64,000 nt of DNA from contig DASXDU010000037.1 in assembly GCA_036490515.1 (NCBI GenBank), positions 248,001 to 312,000 on the forward strand. Direction: 5' to 3'. Below, one piece after another: positions 41,481-50,890 of this stretch; the stretch's first letter is position 1; every line of letters starts with the position of its first letter. The position numbers and the translations under genes were made by a program. The stretch comes from Palsa-1150 sp036490515 (GTDB taxonomy: Bacteria; Myxococcota_A; Polyangia; Polyangiales; Polyangiaceae). The notes beneath the pieces are model-generated. The model was not told the DNA's origin, did no database searches, and saw nothing but the letters and a program-made list of their open reading frames with translations.

Positions 41481-43612
41481 TGGAGCGCTCCGGTGCTCAT
41501 CGGCGGCGGCATGCTCGGGGGCGACGTGTCGGCGGACGGCTGCGATGCGACCCGCGGCAGGACGAGGGTGAAGGTGGAGCCGACACCCTCCGTCGAGCGG
41601 ACCTCGATCTCGCCGCCGAGGGCGCGCGCCAGGCGGCGCGAGAGGGCGAGCCCCACGCCCGTCCCCTCGTAGCGGCGCCCGTCGCCCGCGTCGAGCTGGT
41701 GGAAGTCCTGGAAGAGCTCCTTCAGCGCGTGCGTCGCGATGCCGATGCCGGTGTCGCGGACCGAGACCTGGATCTCGTTCGCGGTCGCGCGCACGCCGAG
41801 CACGACCTCGCCCCGGTCGGTGAACTTGATGGCGTTCGACAGCAGGTTGAGGAGGATCTGCCGTACGCGCTGGGCGTCGGTCGTCGTCTCGATCGCGCCG
41901 TCGCCCGGCTCGACGTCAGCCGCGAGCTTGAGCTCCTTGCCCTGCCGCAAGCTCTCCACCTCGGCCAGGCAGGCGCGCGCGAGGTGCCCGACGTTCACCG
42001 TGGCGAGCCGCACCTCGACGCGCCCCGCCTCGGCCTTCGCCAGGTCGAGGACGTCGTTGATGAGGCTGAGGAGGTGCTCGCCGTTGCGCTTGATGCGCTC
42101 GAGCGACTCGCGCGCCCGCGGAGAGAGCTGCTCCTTGGGGGACGTCGTCAGCAGGTCGGCGAAGCCGAGGATGGCCGAGAGGGGCGTGCGCAGCTCGTGG
42201 CTCATCGACGCGAGGAACTCGGTCTTCACCTTGTTGGCGCGCGTCAGGCGCTCGCCCTGCTCGGCGAGGGCGACGCTCTTGTCCCGCAGGCGGTCGTGGG
42301 TCCACGCGTTGTGGAGCGCGACGGCGAGCTGGCGGGCGGCGTCGCGTACGTCCGGGCTGTCGCTCCTCTCGTGGATGCCGCCGAGCACCATCGCGCCCGC
42401 GCCCTCGTCCCCGAGGGCGACGGGATAGCCGAACACCCAGCGAAGGGGGGCCTTGCCGATGCCGAGGTCGAGATCGGGCAGGGGTGCCCCGAGCTCCTCG
42501 GCGCGGAGGAAGGCGGCCTCGCGCCGCTCGGTGACGAGCTTGGGCAGGCCGTCCGCGCCGAAGGCGCCGTGGTGCACGGATCGCCCGTCCGCGGCGACCG
42601 CGTGGATCGGGACGAGGCGGTCGGCGTCGTCGAGGAGATAGACGACGGCGATCTGCGCGTCGGCGAGGCGGGCGAGCGACTGCAGGCCGTTCTTCGCGAG
42701 GGCCGCCATGTCGAGCGTCTTGAGCTCGCGCACGAACTCGGCGTACGCGCGTGCGCTCGCGTCCCGGGCGGCGAGGTCCTCGTTGGCGCGTGTGAGCTCG
42801 GCGACCGCGCGCTCGCGCTCGGCGAGGGTGGCGCGGAGGCTCGCGTCCTTGTCGAGCAGGAGGGCGTTCATCTTGACGAGGCTCTTGCCGACGGCCCCGA
42901 GCTCGTCGCGACGATCGGCCAGAGGCTCGAGGCGCTCGAGGCGGCCGGTGGCGCCGAGAGCCTCTTCGAGGCGCGCGGTCGTGCCGGCGATGTCACGCGC
43001 GATCCAGGCGCCGCTGCCGAGGGCGATGATGATCGCGAAGAGGAGGACGCCGCGCGTCGCCTTCTGCGAGTCGGAGGCGGACTCGAAGGCCGCCTGCTGC
43101 CGGTCGTCCGCGTCGTCGATGGCGCGCTTCTGGAGATCCGAGAGGATGCGGCGCATGTCGTCGGTGAGCGCCTTGCCCTCCTCCGCGGCGCCCTGGTCGA
43201 ACTGCCCCCGCTTCTTCGCGGCGATCTGCGGCTCGCTGATCTTCTCGATCCACTCGTGGATGAGGCGCTCGAACGCGTTGACGCGCTCGTCCTCCATTCC
43301 GTCCTCGGCGACCGCCTTCGCCTCGGTCAGCACGCTGGCGAGGTCGGTGCGCGCGGCCTCGTAGGGCTCGAGGAACTTGTCGTTGCCCGTGAGGAGGTAG
43401 CCTCGCTTGCCGGTCTCGAGGTCGGCCATGAGCCGGCGCAGGCGCTCGGCGTCGTACGCGAGCTTGAGGTCGTGCTGCACGAGGCGCTCGAACTGCTTCT
43501 CGAGCTCCGCGTGCGCGGCGTTGGCGCGATTGAGGCCGACCCCCAGCACCGCGACGACGAGCAGGGAGCTGAGGAGGATCCGCCAGAAGAGGGCGCTCTT
43601 GAGGATGCGCAC
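41477..43612 (-). CDS. Membrane sensor histidine kinase (CHASE3-HAMP-GAF-HisKA-HATPase)
   Basis: 711 residues from a GTG at 43612. TM1 (about 10-28), a periplasmic CHASE3-type helical domain (about 35-175, ETGKRGYLLTGNDKFLEPY), TM2 (about 188-206), HAMP (about 207-260), coiled coil, GAF-like domain (about 305-440), HisKA with SHELRTPLS (H472) and HATPase_c (NAIKFTD, DTGIGIA, GTGVGLAL). Signal unknown; CHASE3 and GAF suggest both external and cytoplasmic inputs. The end overlaps the hybrid kinase gene, its likely partner. The longer open frame above 43612 is antisense to the PrsW-like gene. Confidence 0.9.
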   Translation of the reverse strand: MRILKSALFWRILLSSLLVVAVLGVGLNRANAAHAELEKQFERLVQHDLKLAYDAERLRRLMADLETGKRGYLLTGNDKFLEPYEAARTDLASVLTEAKAVAEDGMEDERVNAFERLIHEWIEKISEPQIAAKKRGQFDQGAAEEGKALTDDMRRILSDLQKRAIDDADDRQQAAFESASDSQKATRGVLLFAIIIALGSGAWIARDIAGTTARLEEALGATGRLERLEPLADRRDELGAVGKSLVKMNALLLDKDASLRATLAERERAVAELTRANEDLAARDASARAYAEFVRELKTLDMAALAKNGLQSLARLADAQIAVVYLLDDADRLVPIHAVAADGRSVHHGAFGADGLPKLVTERREAAFLRAEELGAPLPDLDLGIGKAPLRWVFGYPVALGDEGAGAMVLGGIHERSDSPDVRDAARQLAVALHNAWTHDRLRDKSVALAEQGERLTRANKVKTEFLASMSHELRTPLSAILGFADLLTTSPKEQLSPRARESLERIKRNGEHLLSLINDVLDLAKAEAGRVEVRLATVNVGHLARACLAEVESLRQGKELKLAADVEPGDGAIETTTDAQRVRQILLNLLSNAIKFTDRGEVVLGVRATANEIQVSVRDTGIGIATHALKELFQDFHQLDAGDGRRYEGTGVGLALSRRLARALGGEIEVRSTEGVGSTFTLVLPRVASQPSADTSPPSMPPPMSTGALQ

Positions 43613-43647
43613 GTGAGAGGAGCTTAGCGCGCGGCGGCCCGAGAGGC

Positions 43648-44808
43648 CTACGCAGCTCTCCCGACCCACGCTCCCGCGCACGACAGGACCCACGCGATCG
43701 GCGATATCGCCAGCGCGAACACCACCGTGAACGGCGCGGCAAAGCCCAGGGCGGTCAGCGTGATGACCAGCGCGAGCACGCACGCGAGGGCCGGTTCGAG
43801 CAGGGTTCGCACGCCGGCCGCGCGCGCGATGAGCCACCCGCTCGTGGGGAACGAGGCGAGAAGCCCCACCGCGAGGAGCAGGACGGGCGCGGCTGCCCCG
43901 ACGTCGTGCTCGTCGACGGTGGAGAGATCCACGTCGAGCAGGTGGGCCGCGAGCACGCCTGCGCCGAGGCCGACGAGCATGGCGCCGATCGTGACGACGG
44001 ACCCGAAGGCGACCCAGCGGAGCTTGAGGGGCTCGTCGGCGCGCTGGAGGGCGGACCGGACCGCGGAGAGGCTCGGGGGGGCGGCGGCCGCGGAGAGACG
44101 CGACAGGCGCGAGCTCGAGGGGATGCGCGACGGGCGCCCGCCGCGGGTGCGGAGATCGCGTCCCAGCATCCACGCGACGAACCCCATGACCGCCAGGAGC
44201 GGCGTCACCGCGAGCAGGGCACCCGGACCGCGCCCGTAGACGAAGTGCGCGTAGAGACCGTGGGCGACGATCGCGCCGAGGAACGCGATCGGGAAGAAGG
44301 GGATCCGCGCCTTGGCGTGCTTCGCGCGGCCGAGGGCGTACCCCCAGAAGCACGCGAAGAAGACGTGCGCCGGCAGCGACAGGAGCGCGCGCGCGAGCCA
44401 GATGCCGCCCGTGGGATGGGCGTGCAGGATGAAGCCGTTCTCGACGGCCGCGAAGCCGAGCGCCGAGGAGGCGGCGTAGACGACGCCGTCGTAGGGCTCG
44501 TCGAAGTGCTTGGAGAGGAACGCGGGCCACGCCGCGGCGACCTTGCCGGCCTCCTGCGCGGGCGCGACGACGAAGAAGAGAAAGACGAGGGCGCCCCTCT
44601 CGCCGGCGGCGGAGACGCGTACGTCGAGGCCGGTGAGCCCGGCGGCCTTGCCGACGACGAGGATGGAGACGAGCGCGGCGATCGAGCCGAGGACGAAGGT
44701 GAGGACGACGAGCCACGGCGGCTCACGCCGCTCGTCGGTGCGGTAGACGAGGAGCGCGAAGAGGAGCGCCGGCAGGATCGCCGGCACGAGCCACCGCAGC
44801 GTCGCCAT
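43648..44808 (-). CDS. PrsW-family intramembrane protease
   Basis: 386 residues with about eight to nine hydrophobic helices. Conserved PrsW elements: APAQEAGKVAA (E86, K89) on one helix, DEPYDGVVYAASSALGFAAVEN (103-124, with E123-N124), PAHVFFACFWGYALG (H148) and AHGLYAHF (H183). PrsW proteases cut membrane-anchored anti-sigma factors such as RsiW in Bacillus. No anti-sigma factor gene lies next to it here, so the substrate is unknown. A second hydrophobic cluster (about 275-385) after a basic loop is longer than in B. subtilis PrsW. Confidence 0.85.
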   Translation of the reverse strand: MATLRWLVPAILPALLFALLVYRTDERREPPWLVVLTFVLGSIAALVSILVVGKAAGLTGLDVRVSAAGERGALVFLFFVVAPAQEAGKVAAAWPAFLSKHFDEPYDGVVYAASSALGFAAVENGFILHAHPTGGIWLARALLSLPAHVFFACFWGYALGRAKHAKARIPFFPIAFLGAIVAHGLYAHFVYGRGPGALLAVTPLLAVMGFVAWMLGRDLRTRGGRPSRIPSSSRLSRLSAAAAPPSLSAVRSALQRADEPLKLRWVAFGSVVTIGAMLVGLGAGVLAAHLLDVDLSTVDEHDVGAAAPVLLLAVGLLASFPTSGWLIARAAGVRTLLEPALACVLALVITLTALGFAAPFTVVFALAISPIAWVLSCAGAWVGRAA

Positions 44809-44867
44809 CACGCGACGCAGTGTAGCGCGAGCGCCCGACCCGAAGGCCCGCGTGCTGCTCGCCCGCG

Positions 44868-45623
44868 CTAGAAGTGAATCCCCAGGTGGGCGGTGGGCAC
44901 GAACGCGATGCCCGCGCTGCTGCCGGACTCGTTGTAGAGGTTCGAGCACTGGGAGTTGCTCGAGCACTCGGCGCTCAGCGCGGTGCCCTCGGGGCCGGGG
45001 ATCGTGAGCTTGGGCCGCTGGAGGAAGAGGAACTGCACGTCCGCGTCGACGCCGATGGAGATCCACTTGTTGAAGTAGACGTCGAGCCCGAGCATCGGCC
45101 CGACGTTGAAGCCGTGGACGCTGACGTTGCCCGGCGTGTCGCCCGTGGCGACCGCCGCGGTCTGCGAGTTGAGCGACCCGACGAAGTTGTAGCCGCCGCG
45201 CGCGCCGAAGTACCCGTCGACGTGGCCGACCTTCACGTGGAACGCGGCCTCGCCGTTGAGCTCCCACAGGTCGCCGATGCCCGAGAGCTGGAGGTCGCGC
45301 ACGCGCGCGCCGATGCTGAAGAAGAGGAGGCGGATGCCCGCGCCGACGCCGAAGGCCGGGCCCCCCGAGGAGGTCTTCTGGAGGCCGAGCGTCGTCTGGT
45401 TGAACGAGTCCATGCTCGCGAAGCCGCCGCCGACGTCGCCGTTCAGGTAGACCCACTCGAGCCCGAGGCCGCTGTCCTTGCCCTCCTCGGACTCGTTGAT
45501 GGCAGGGTTCGCGGGCGGGGCGGCCCCACCGCCGGCAGGAGGCTCGAGGGCCTGCGCACGGGCGGAGGTGGCGACGAGGGTCGAAGCGAGACCGGCAAGG
45601 ATGCAAGCGAGCGTGCGCGTCAT
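44868..45623 (-). CDS. Outer-membrane beta-barrel protein
   Basis: 251 residues from ATG 45623 with AGGAGAAGG upstream. Sec signal MTRTLACILAGLASTLVATSARA, an Ala/Pro spacer, then alternating strands such as GLEWVYLNGDVGGGFA, FHVKVGHVDGYFGARGGYNF, GPMLGLDVYFNKWISIGVDADVQFLF, ending in HLGIHF with terminal Phe, the OM assembly signal. About eight to ten strands. One Cys pair in a loop may form a disulfide. Its start overlaps the stop of yacG (ATGA). Ligand unknown. Confidence 0.8.
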   Translation of the reverse strand: MTRTLACILAGLASTLVATSARAQALEPPAGGGAAPPANPAINESEEGKDSGLGLEWVYLNGDVGGGFASMDSFNQTTLGLQKTSSGGPAFGVGAGIRLLFFSIGARVRDLQLSGIGDLWELNGEAAFHVKVGHVDGYFGARGGYNFVGSLNSQTAAVATGDTPGNVSVHGFNVGPMLGLDVYFNKWISIGVDADVQFLFLQRPKLTIPGPEGTALSAECSSNSQCSNLYNESGSSAGIAFVPTAHLGIHF

Positions 45624-45820
45624 GCCTTCTCCTGGGGGGGAGGTTCGAAGGAGGTGCTGAACCCGTCCTCGTCGTCCGACGAGGGATCGACGGGGACGCG
45701 GTACTCCTCGTTCAGCCACTTCCCGAGCTCGATCGCCTTGCACCGCGCGGAGCAGAACGGGAACGCCCGGTTCTCCTCGCGCGGCGCGACCGGTCGATCG
45801 CAGATCGGGCAGCGAGCCAT
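45620..45820 (-). CDS. yacG: YacG-type zinc-binding protein (DNA gyrase inhibitor family)
   Basis: 66 residues. The four zinc ligands are CPIC (C4, C7) and FCSARC (C23, C27), followed by the conserved KAIELGKWLNEEYRVP. E. coli YacG binds GyrB and inhibits DNA gyrase. Length and motifs are standard. It overlaps the beta-barrel gene by 4 bp; that partnership is unusual, since yacG more often follows coaE and zapD. Confidence 0.9.
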   Translation of the reverse strand: MARCPICDRPVAPREENRAFPFCSARCKAIELGKWLNEEYRVPVDPSSDDEDGFSTSFEPPPQEKA

Positions 45821-45848
45821 ACGCCCCTCATCGTAGCAGGCGCCTCGG

Positions 45849-48149
45849 CTATTCGGCGCTCGCCTCGGGGCCGGGCGGCGCAGGGGGAGGCACCGGCGGC
45901 GCCTGCACCGGCGGTACGCCCGCCTCCGGCTCCGGCGGGAGGGGCTGCGGGGCCTCGGTCACCTCGCACGCCCTTTCGAGGAGCTCGGCCACGTCGAGCT
46001 GCTTCACCGTGTCCTCGAGGTTCTTGCTCTTCACGCCGTCGGTCAGCATCGTCATGCAGAAGGGGCACGCGCTCGCGATCGTCTTGGGCCCGGCCGGCGT
46101 GGGCGCGCCGGGGGGGGTCAACGCGTCGAGCAGCTGGAGCGTGCGCTTGACGTTCACGCGGTCCTGGTTCTGCTCCTCCATCCACATCTGCGCGCCGCCC
46201 GCGCCGCAGCAGAGGCCCCGCTGCTTGGTCCAGTACTCCGGCTCCACGAGCTCCACGCCGGCGATGCGCCGCAGGATCTCGCGCGGCGGGTCGTAGACGC
46301 CGTTGTACCGGCCGAGGTAGCAGCTGTCGTGGTAGACGACGCGCCCCTCGACGGGGTTGACGGGCGTGAGCTTCCCCTCGGCGAGGAGGCCGAGGAGAAA
46401 GTCCGTGTGGTGCACGACCTCGAGCTTCGCGCCGAAGTCGGGGTACTCGTTCTTCAGCGTGTTGAAGCAGTGGGGGCACGCGGTGACCACCGTCTTCACG
46501 CCGCCCTGATCCTTGTAGCCGTTGAGCGTCGCGGCGTTGCCCTCGGCGAGCGTCGCGAAGAGCATCTCGTTGCCCGCGCGCCGCGCCGGGTCGCCCGTGC
46601 AGCTCTCCTCCTGCCCGAGGATGGCGAAGTCGACCCCCGCCTGCTTGAGGAGCTTCGCCGTCGCGCGCGCGATCTTCTTCGCACGGTCGTCGTAGCTCGC
46701 CGCGCAGCCCACCCAGTAGAGGACCTCGGCGGTCGGCTTCTCGCTCATCGTCGGGATGCCGAGGCCGTCGCTCCACGCGGCGCGGTCCATGCGCGACAGG
46801 TTCCACGGGTTGCCGTTCGACTCCATCCCCTGGAACGGACGCGCGAGCTCGTGCGGGAACTCGCTCCGCACCATGACGAGGTTGCGCCGCATGTCGATGA
46901 TCTTGTCGACGTACGAGATGAGGACGGGGCACTGCTCCTCGCACGCGCGGCACGTCGTGCACGCCCAGAGCACGTCCGGGTGGATGACGTCGGAGACGAG
47001 GTTCACCGGCTTGAGCGGGGCCGGCTTGCCGTCCTTCTCCTCGCGGTGGACGATCTCGTCCTCGCGCCCGTAGAGGTGGTCGCGAAGCGCCAGCGTGAGG
47101 TGCTTGGGGCTGAGGATCTTCCCGGTGTTGTGCGCGGGGCAGTTGTCCGAGCAGCGCCCGCACTCGGTGCACGTGTAGAAGTCGAGGATCGCCTTCCACG
47201 AGAAATGCTCGATGCGCGCCACGCCGAGCGGCAGCGCGATCGGATCGGGCGCCTCGGCCGCGGTGCCGAACGCCTCCATGAGCTTCTCGGCGTTCTCCGC
47301 CATCGGCTCGAGGCGGCCGGCCGGGCGGAGGCTGCGGGCGAAGACGTTGGGGATCGCCGTGATGACGTGGAAGTGCTTCGAGTGCGGGAGCAGGTTGAGG
47401 AAGAGCAGGACGAGCGAGACGTGCGTCCAGAAGCCGACGCGCGCGAGGACGATGAGCGAGCCCGGCGAGAGCGTGTGGAAGAGGAGCGAGAAGAAGGACC
47501 CGGCGGGAGCCGGCCACGGCGACCAGGTGCCGTCGAAGTGCTCGGTGCCGAGCGGGGCGACGAGCGCGGTGATGGAGGAGCACTGGCTCGCGGTGGCGAC
47601 CTTGGTGGCCGCGTCGCAGAGGCCCGCCTTCTGCGAGGCGAGGACGAGCGAGGCCCCGTCGTAGGCCATGTCGGCGATCATCATGGTGAAGATGATCGCG
47701 ATGATGAGGAGGCCCTCGCCCGAGAGGGCCATGCGCTTCGGCTTGGCGACGAGCCGGTAGTAGAAGAAGACGAGCGTCCCGATGACGACGCCCGTGCCGA
47801 CGCAGTCCTTCGCGAACTCGTAGACCGCCCCGAGGGGCTGGGACGGCGAGAGGACCCAGAGGTCGAACGGGGCATAGAAGCCGCGCCCCCAGAGCATGAT
47901 GGTCCGGAGGAGGAGGACCACGAAGCCCGTGAAGATGAGCTTGTGAGCCCACCCGGCCGGGTTGTAGTAGTCCATTTTCTCCTGTCGGAACGCGTACCTC
48001 CACGTCCCGCGCAGGCGCGCGCCGATGTGATCCAGCCGGTTCGTGTGCCGCCCGATGGTGAGGAGCTCCCAGCGGCGGCTCGCCGACCATGCGAACATGG
48101 CAAACGCCGCGAAAATGAGGGTGAACATCGCCACCGCGGACAGGCTCAT
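45849..48149 (-). CDS. Membrane heterodisulfide-reductase-like Fe-S oxidoreductase (ETF:quinone type)
   Basis: 766 residues. N-terminal NarI-like membrane part (about 1-270, five to six helices with His residues for haem b), then a two-cluster ferredoxin domain: CTECGRCSDNCP (C327, 330, 333, 337) and CTTCRACEEQCP (C397, 400, 403, 407). Two CCG domains follow, with CPHCFNTLKNEY and later CCGAGGAQMW and CPFCMTML. The last 40 residues are Pro-rich. This domain order matches HdrD/GlpC-like proteins and the ETF:(methyl)menaquinone oxidoreductase EMO, which passes electrons from acyl-CoA oxidation to the quinone pool. No etf genes are in the window. Confidence 0.87.
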   Translation of the reverse strand: MSLSAVAMFTLIFAAFAMFAWSASRRWELLTIGRHTNRLDHIGARLRGTWRYAFRQEKMDYYNPAGWAHKLIFTGFVVLLLRTIMLWGRGFYAPFDLWVLSPSQPLGAVYEFAKDCVGTGVVIGTLVFFYYRLVAKPKRMALSGEGLLIIAIIFTMMIADMAYDGASLVLASQKAGLCDAATKVATASQCSSITALVAPLGTEHFDGTWSPWPAPAGSFFSLLFHTLSPGSLIVLARVGFWTHVSLVLLFLNLLPHSKHFHVITAIPNVFARSLRPAGRLEPMAENAEKLMEAFGTAAEAPDPIALPLGVARIEHFSWKAILDFYTCTECGRCSDNCPAHNTGKILSPKHLTLALRDHLYGREDEIVHREEKDGKPAPLKPVNLVSDVIHPDVLWACTTCRACEEQCPVLISYVDKIIDMRRNLVMVRSEFPHELARPFQGMESNGNPWNLSRMDRAAWSDGLGIPTMSEKPTAEVLYWVGCAASYDDRAKKIARATAKLLKQAGVDFAILGQEESCTGDPARRAGNEMLFATLAEGNAATLNGYKDQGGVKTVVTACPHCFNTLKNEYPDFGAKLEVVHHTDFLLGLLAEGKLTPVNPVEGRVVYHDSCYLGRYNGVYDPPREILRRIAGVELVEPEYWTKQRGLCCGAGGAQMWMEEQNQDRVNVKRTLQLLDALTPPGAPTPAGPKTIASACPFCMTMLTDGVKSKNLEDTVKQLDVAELLERACEVTEAPQPLPPEPEAGVPPVQAPPVPPPAPPGPEASAE

Positions 48150-48298
48150 CGTGTCGTCCTTCTATAGGGTCGTGCCGGATCGCGTCAAACCACGTCAAGC
48201 CGGCGCCTGCGTCTCGTCGCCACGTGACGCGAAAAAAGAAGCCTCACCGGAGCAAGCTCATCTCGCGAGGCCTCCGGAATGGATGTACTCTGCCCCCG

Positions 48299-48670
48299 AT
48301 GCGACGCGTGAACCTCCCCTCCGGCACCCGCGACATTCTCTACGGCGAGACACCGTTCGGCTGGAAGCTGAGTCCCGACCGGTCGAAGCTCGTGCTCGAC
48401 CCCGAGGAGCAGCGGCTGCTCTCCGTCGTTCGCCACATGTACCTCGTGGAGCGGCTTCCGATGCGTGGCATCGTCGAGCGCCTGCGCAAGATGGGTGTCG
48501 TCAACCGGCGCGGCCGACCATTCGGTCTGAGCGGCGTCTGGGAGATGATCCATCGCCGGCAGGACAAGCCCACGGAGGCAAAAGGGCGCGGCGCGGCAGG
48601 GAAGGGGAAGGTCCGTGCGGTCCGCAAGGCGGCGAAGAAGGCGACCGCGAAGAAACGCGCGCGTCGCTGA
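48299..48670 (+). CDS. Small recombinase-domain-like DNA-binding protein with histone-H1-like tail
   Basis: 123 residues from ATG 48299. Residues about 14-85 resemble the Recombinase domain that follows the catalytic domain of large serine recombinases: TPFGWKLSPDRSKLVLDPEEQRLL, IVERLRKMGVVNRRGRPFGLSGVWEMI. The catalytic resolvase domain is absent. The end (about 90-123) is Lys/Ala/Arg-rich (KAAKKATAKKRARR), like histone H1 or the tails of myxobacterial DNA-binding proteins. It may be a stand-alone nucleoid-type protein made from a recombinase domain, or a recombinase remnant. It diverges from the Fe-S gene. Confidence 0.55.
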   Translation: MRRVNLPSGTRDILYGETPFGWKLSPDRSKLVLDPEEQRLLSVVRHMYLVERLPMRGIVERLRKMGVVNRRGRPFGLSGVWEMIHRRQDKPTEAKGRGAAGKGKVRAVRKAAKKATAKKRARR

Positions 48671-48908
48671 AGCGAAGCCCGGGGCGTCCTTTCTTCCGGC
48701 CGCGCGGACGGAACGTGAGGGTTCCCACGCATCTGCGTAGTCTCGTCTCCTCAGGGGAGCGGGGCACCCAGGGCGGTTCCCCCTCGATCCACGTGGTCCG
48801 GGGTGAGAATCCGCGTGCGCGCGCTGGAATCGCACCGTGCGGGGTGAATCGGCCTTCTTCCCGGCCCGGGAACGGCGCTCGCAACGGCGCGAGCCGGAGG
48901 AACGCGTC

Positions 48909-50726
48909 ATGGCCCGGCGATTTCGGACGAGCGGAGAGGGCGGCGAGCCGATGACGTTCTCCGCTACCATGCGGCCCACGGCCGTGCGGATCGCGAAGAA
49001 GATCAGCTTCTACCTGTTGCCTCGCCCGGTGCAGGACCGCTTCTCGGCGGCCTCGCGCAGGACGGCTCCGCCTGCGCCGCTCCTCTTCCAGGGGGCGCCC
49101 CGGACGACGGTATGGGCGTACCTGGGCGGCAGCGTCGTCGTGGCGCTGCTGGCGATCGTCCTGCTCCGCGCCGGCTGGGGAGACGTGGCGAGCTCGATGG
49201 CGCTCCACGGCGTGAAGCTCGTCGTCGCCGACGTGCTGCTCTGGGGCGCGGCCGCGTACGGGGTGGTCCACGCCACGGCCCTCCTTCGTGCGCAGGACTC
49301 GCTGCCCTACAAGGCGGGGACGTACCTCTTCCCCGGCTGCCTCGTCGAGGCGCTGGGGCCGGTCCTGCGCGTCTGGTCGGTGGGCGACGCCGAGACGATC
49401 GAGAAGGTGGAGGGGGCGTCGCCGGGCGTCGCCCTCAAGATGCGCGACGGCTCGCGCGTCGTCATCGCGGCGCGAAGCGCCGAGGAGGCCGAGCGCGCCG
49501 TCCGGACGCTCGAGCAGATGCGCGGCGATCTGGCGCGCGCGCTGGCCGAGGACGACATGCACGTCCTCGCCGAGCTCGACCCGCTCCACGACAGCGCCCT
49601 CTCGAGCCCCATCGGCCCGACGGAGGCGATGAAGCCCACCGTCCCGGTGTGGACGCGCTTCGACTGGGGCATCGCAGCGGTCATCGGGGTCGCCATGGGG
49701 CTCGGCCTCGGCTCCGCGCGCAACCGCATGAGCGACGACGCGATGTACCGGTCGATCGTCGCGACGGCGACGGTGCCGGCGTACCAGGAGTACCTCGCGC
49801 AGGGGGGCAAGCACTCCGAGGAGGTGCACGACGTCCTCCTGCCGCGCGCGGAGCTCCAATCGGCCGCGTCCGAGGGCACGGTCGACGCCGTGGAGGCGTT
49901 CCAGAAGACCCACCCCGACTCGAAGATCCAGCCCGAGGTCGACGCGGCGCTTCGGCGGGCGATGCTCGCGGAGCTCGAGAAGGCGAAGAAGGCGGGCACC
50001 ATCGCGGCGCTCAACGACTTCGCGACGCGCTACCCCGACAACGGACTCGCCCCCGAGCTGCGGGCCGCCAAGCACTCGTTCTACGCGCAGGCCCTCGCGG
50101 GCTGGAAGGCGAAGGCGAAGGCAGACGCGGGGACGACGGCCTTCGTCGAGCGCCTCTTCGCGTGGGTCGAGAAGAGCGGAAACAGCGCCTGCGAGGTGCG
50201 CTTCCGCCTCAAGCCGTCGAAGACGATCGACGACGCCGACAAGAGCGCGATGAAGTCGAACCACTTCCCAGGGCCGGACGGGCTCCCGTCGAAGTACGTG
50301 ACGGCAGCGGCGATGCGGACGCGCGAGCAGCACGTGGCGGCCGACGTGGTGCAAGGCTTCGCGGGCGAGATCTCGCCGGACATCCTCGCCGTGAAGGCGG
50401 GAGAGCCGCTCGCGCCCGACGCCCCCATGCCCACGGCGGTGCCGACCCTCGTGGTCGAGTACGCGCCCGAGTGGTCGCACGTGAACACGGTGAGCCTGCA
50501 CCCGAACACCGTCTTCGCCGGCATCAACTTCACGTTCGAGACGAGCTTCGTGCTGCCCGAGGGGGCGCCGCTGACCCTGAAGGTCAAGTCGTGGCGCGGC
50601 GCGGAGCTGTGGAAGATGAAGGACGACGGGGAGACCCGCGAGGCGTTCGAGCAGAAGGTCTACGACGCGATGTTCGACGGAGCCTTCGACCAGCTCGACA
50701 AGAAACTGCAGGACACCCTGTTCTGA
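48909..50726 (+). CDS. Conserved membrane protein, function unknown
   Basis: 605 residues from ATG 48909 (GGAGGAA upstream; ATG 48951 possible). Two hydrophobic helices near 75-95 and 105-130, then a globular domain with a strand pair (VALKMRDGSRVVIAARSAEEAERAVRTLEQM), a third helix near 250-270, and a long helical region (about 290-400) with TPR-like alternation (ALNDFATRYPDNGLAPELRAAKHSFYAQAL). The C-terminal 200 residues are beta-rich. Not recognised. The 238-bp gap upstream (48671-48908) shows no gene. Confidence 0.55.
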   Translation: MARRFRTSGEGGEPMTFSATMRPTAVRIAKKISFYLLPRPVQDRFSAASRRTAPPAPLLFQGAPRTTVWAYLGGSVVVALLAIVLLRAGWGDVASSMALHGVKLVVADVLLWGAAAYGVVHATALLRAQDSLPYKAGTYLFPGCLVEALGPVLRVWSVGDAETIEKVEGASPGVALKMRDGSRVVIAARSAEEAERAVRTLEQMRGDLARALAEDDMHVLAELDPLHDSALSSPIGPTEAMKPTVPVWTRFDWGIAAVIGVAMGLGLGSARNRMSDDAMYRSIVATATVPAYQEYLAQGGKHSEEVHDVLLPRAELQSAASEGTVDAVEAFQKTHPDSKIQPEVDAALRRAMLAELEKAKKAGTIAALNDFATRYPDNGLAPELRAAKHSFYAQALAGWKAKAKADAGTTAFVERLFAWVEKSGNSACEVRFRLKPSKTIDDADKSAMKSNHFPGPDGLPSKYVTAAAMRTREQHVAADVVQGFAGEISPDILAVKAGEPLAPDAPMPTAVPTLVVEYAPEWSHVNTVSLHPNTVFAGINFTFETSFVLPEGAPLTLKVKSWRGAELWKMKDDGETREAFEQKVYDAMFDGAFDQLDKKLQDTLF

Positions 50727-50890
50727 GTCGGACTGCGGGCGGACGGCGCGGTCGAGAGCCGAGCGCTGGGTCCGAAGCAGCGGCGGGGGCGTTCACGCGG
50801 ACACTGCACGATCACAGCATCACTGGATGACAGGGGTGGATGTGTGCGTACGGCCGCGCTCGCGAATTGCGCGATGGTATGAGGCCGCCC

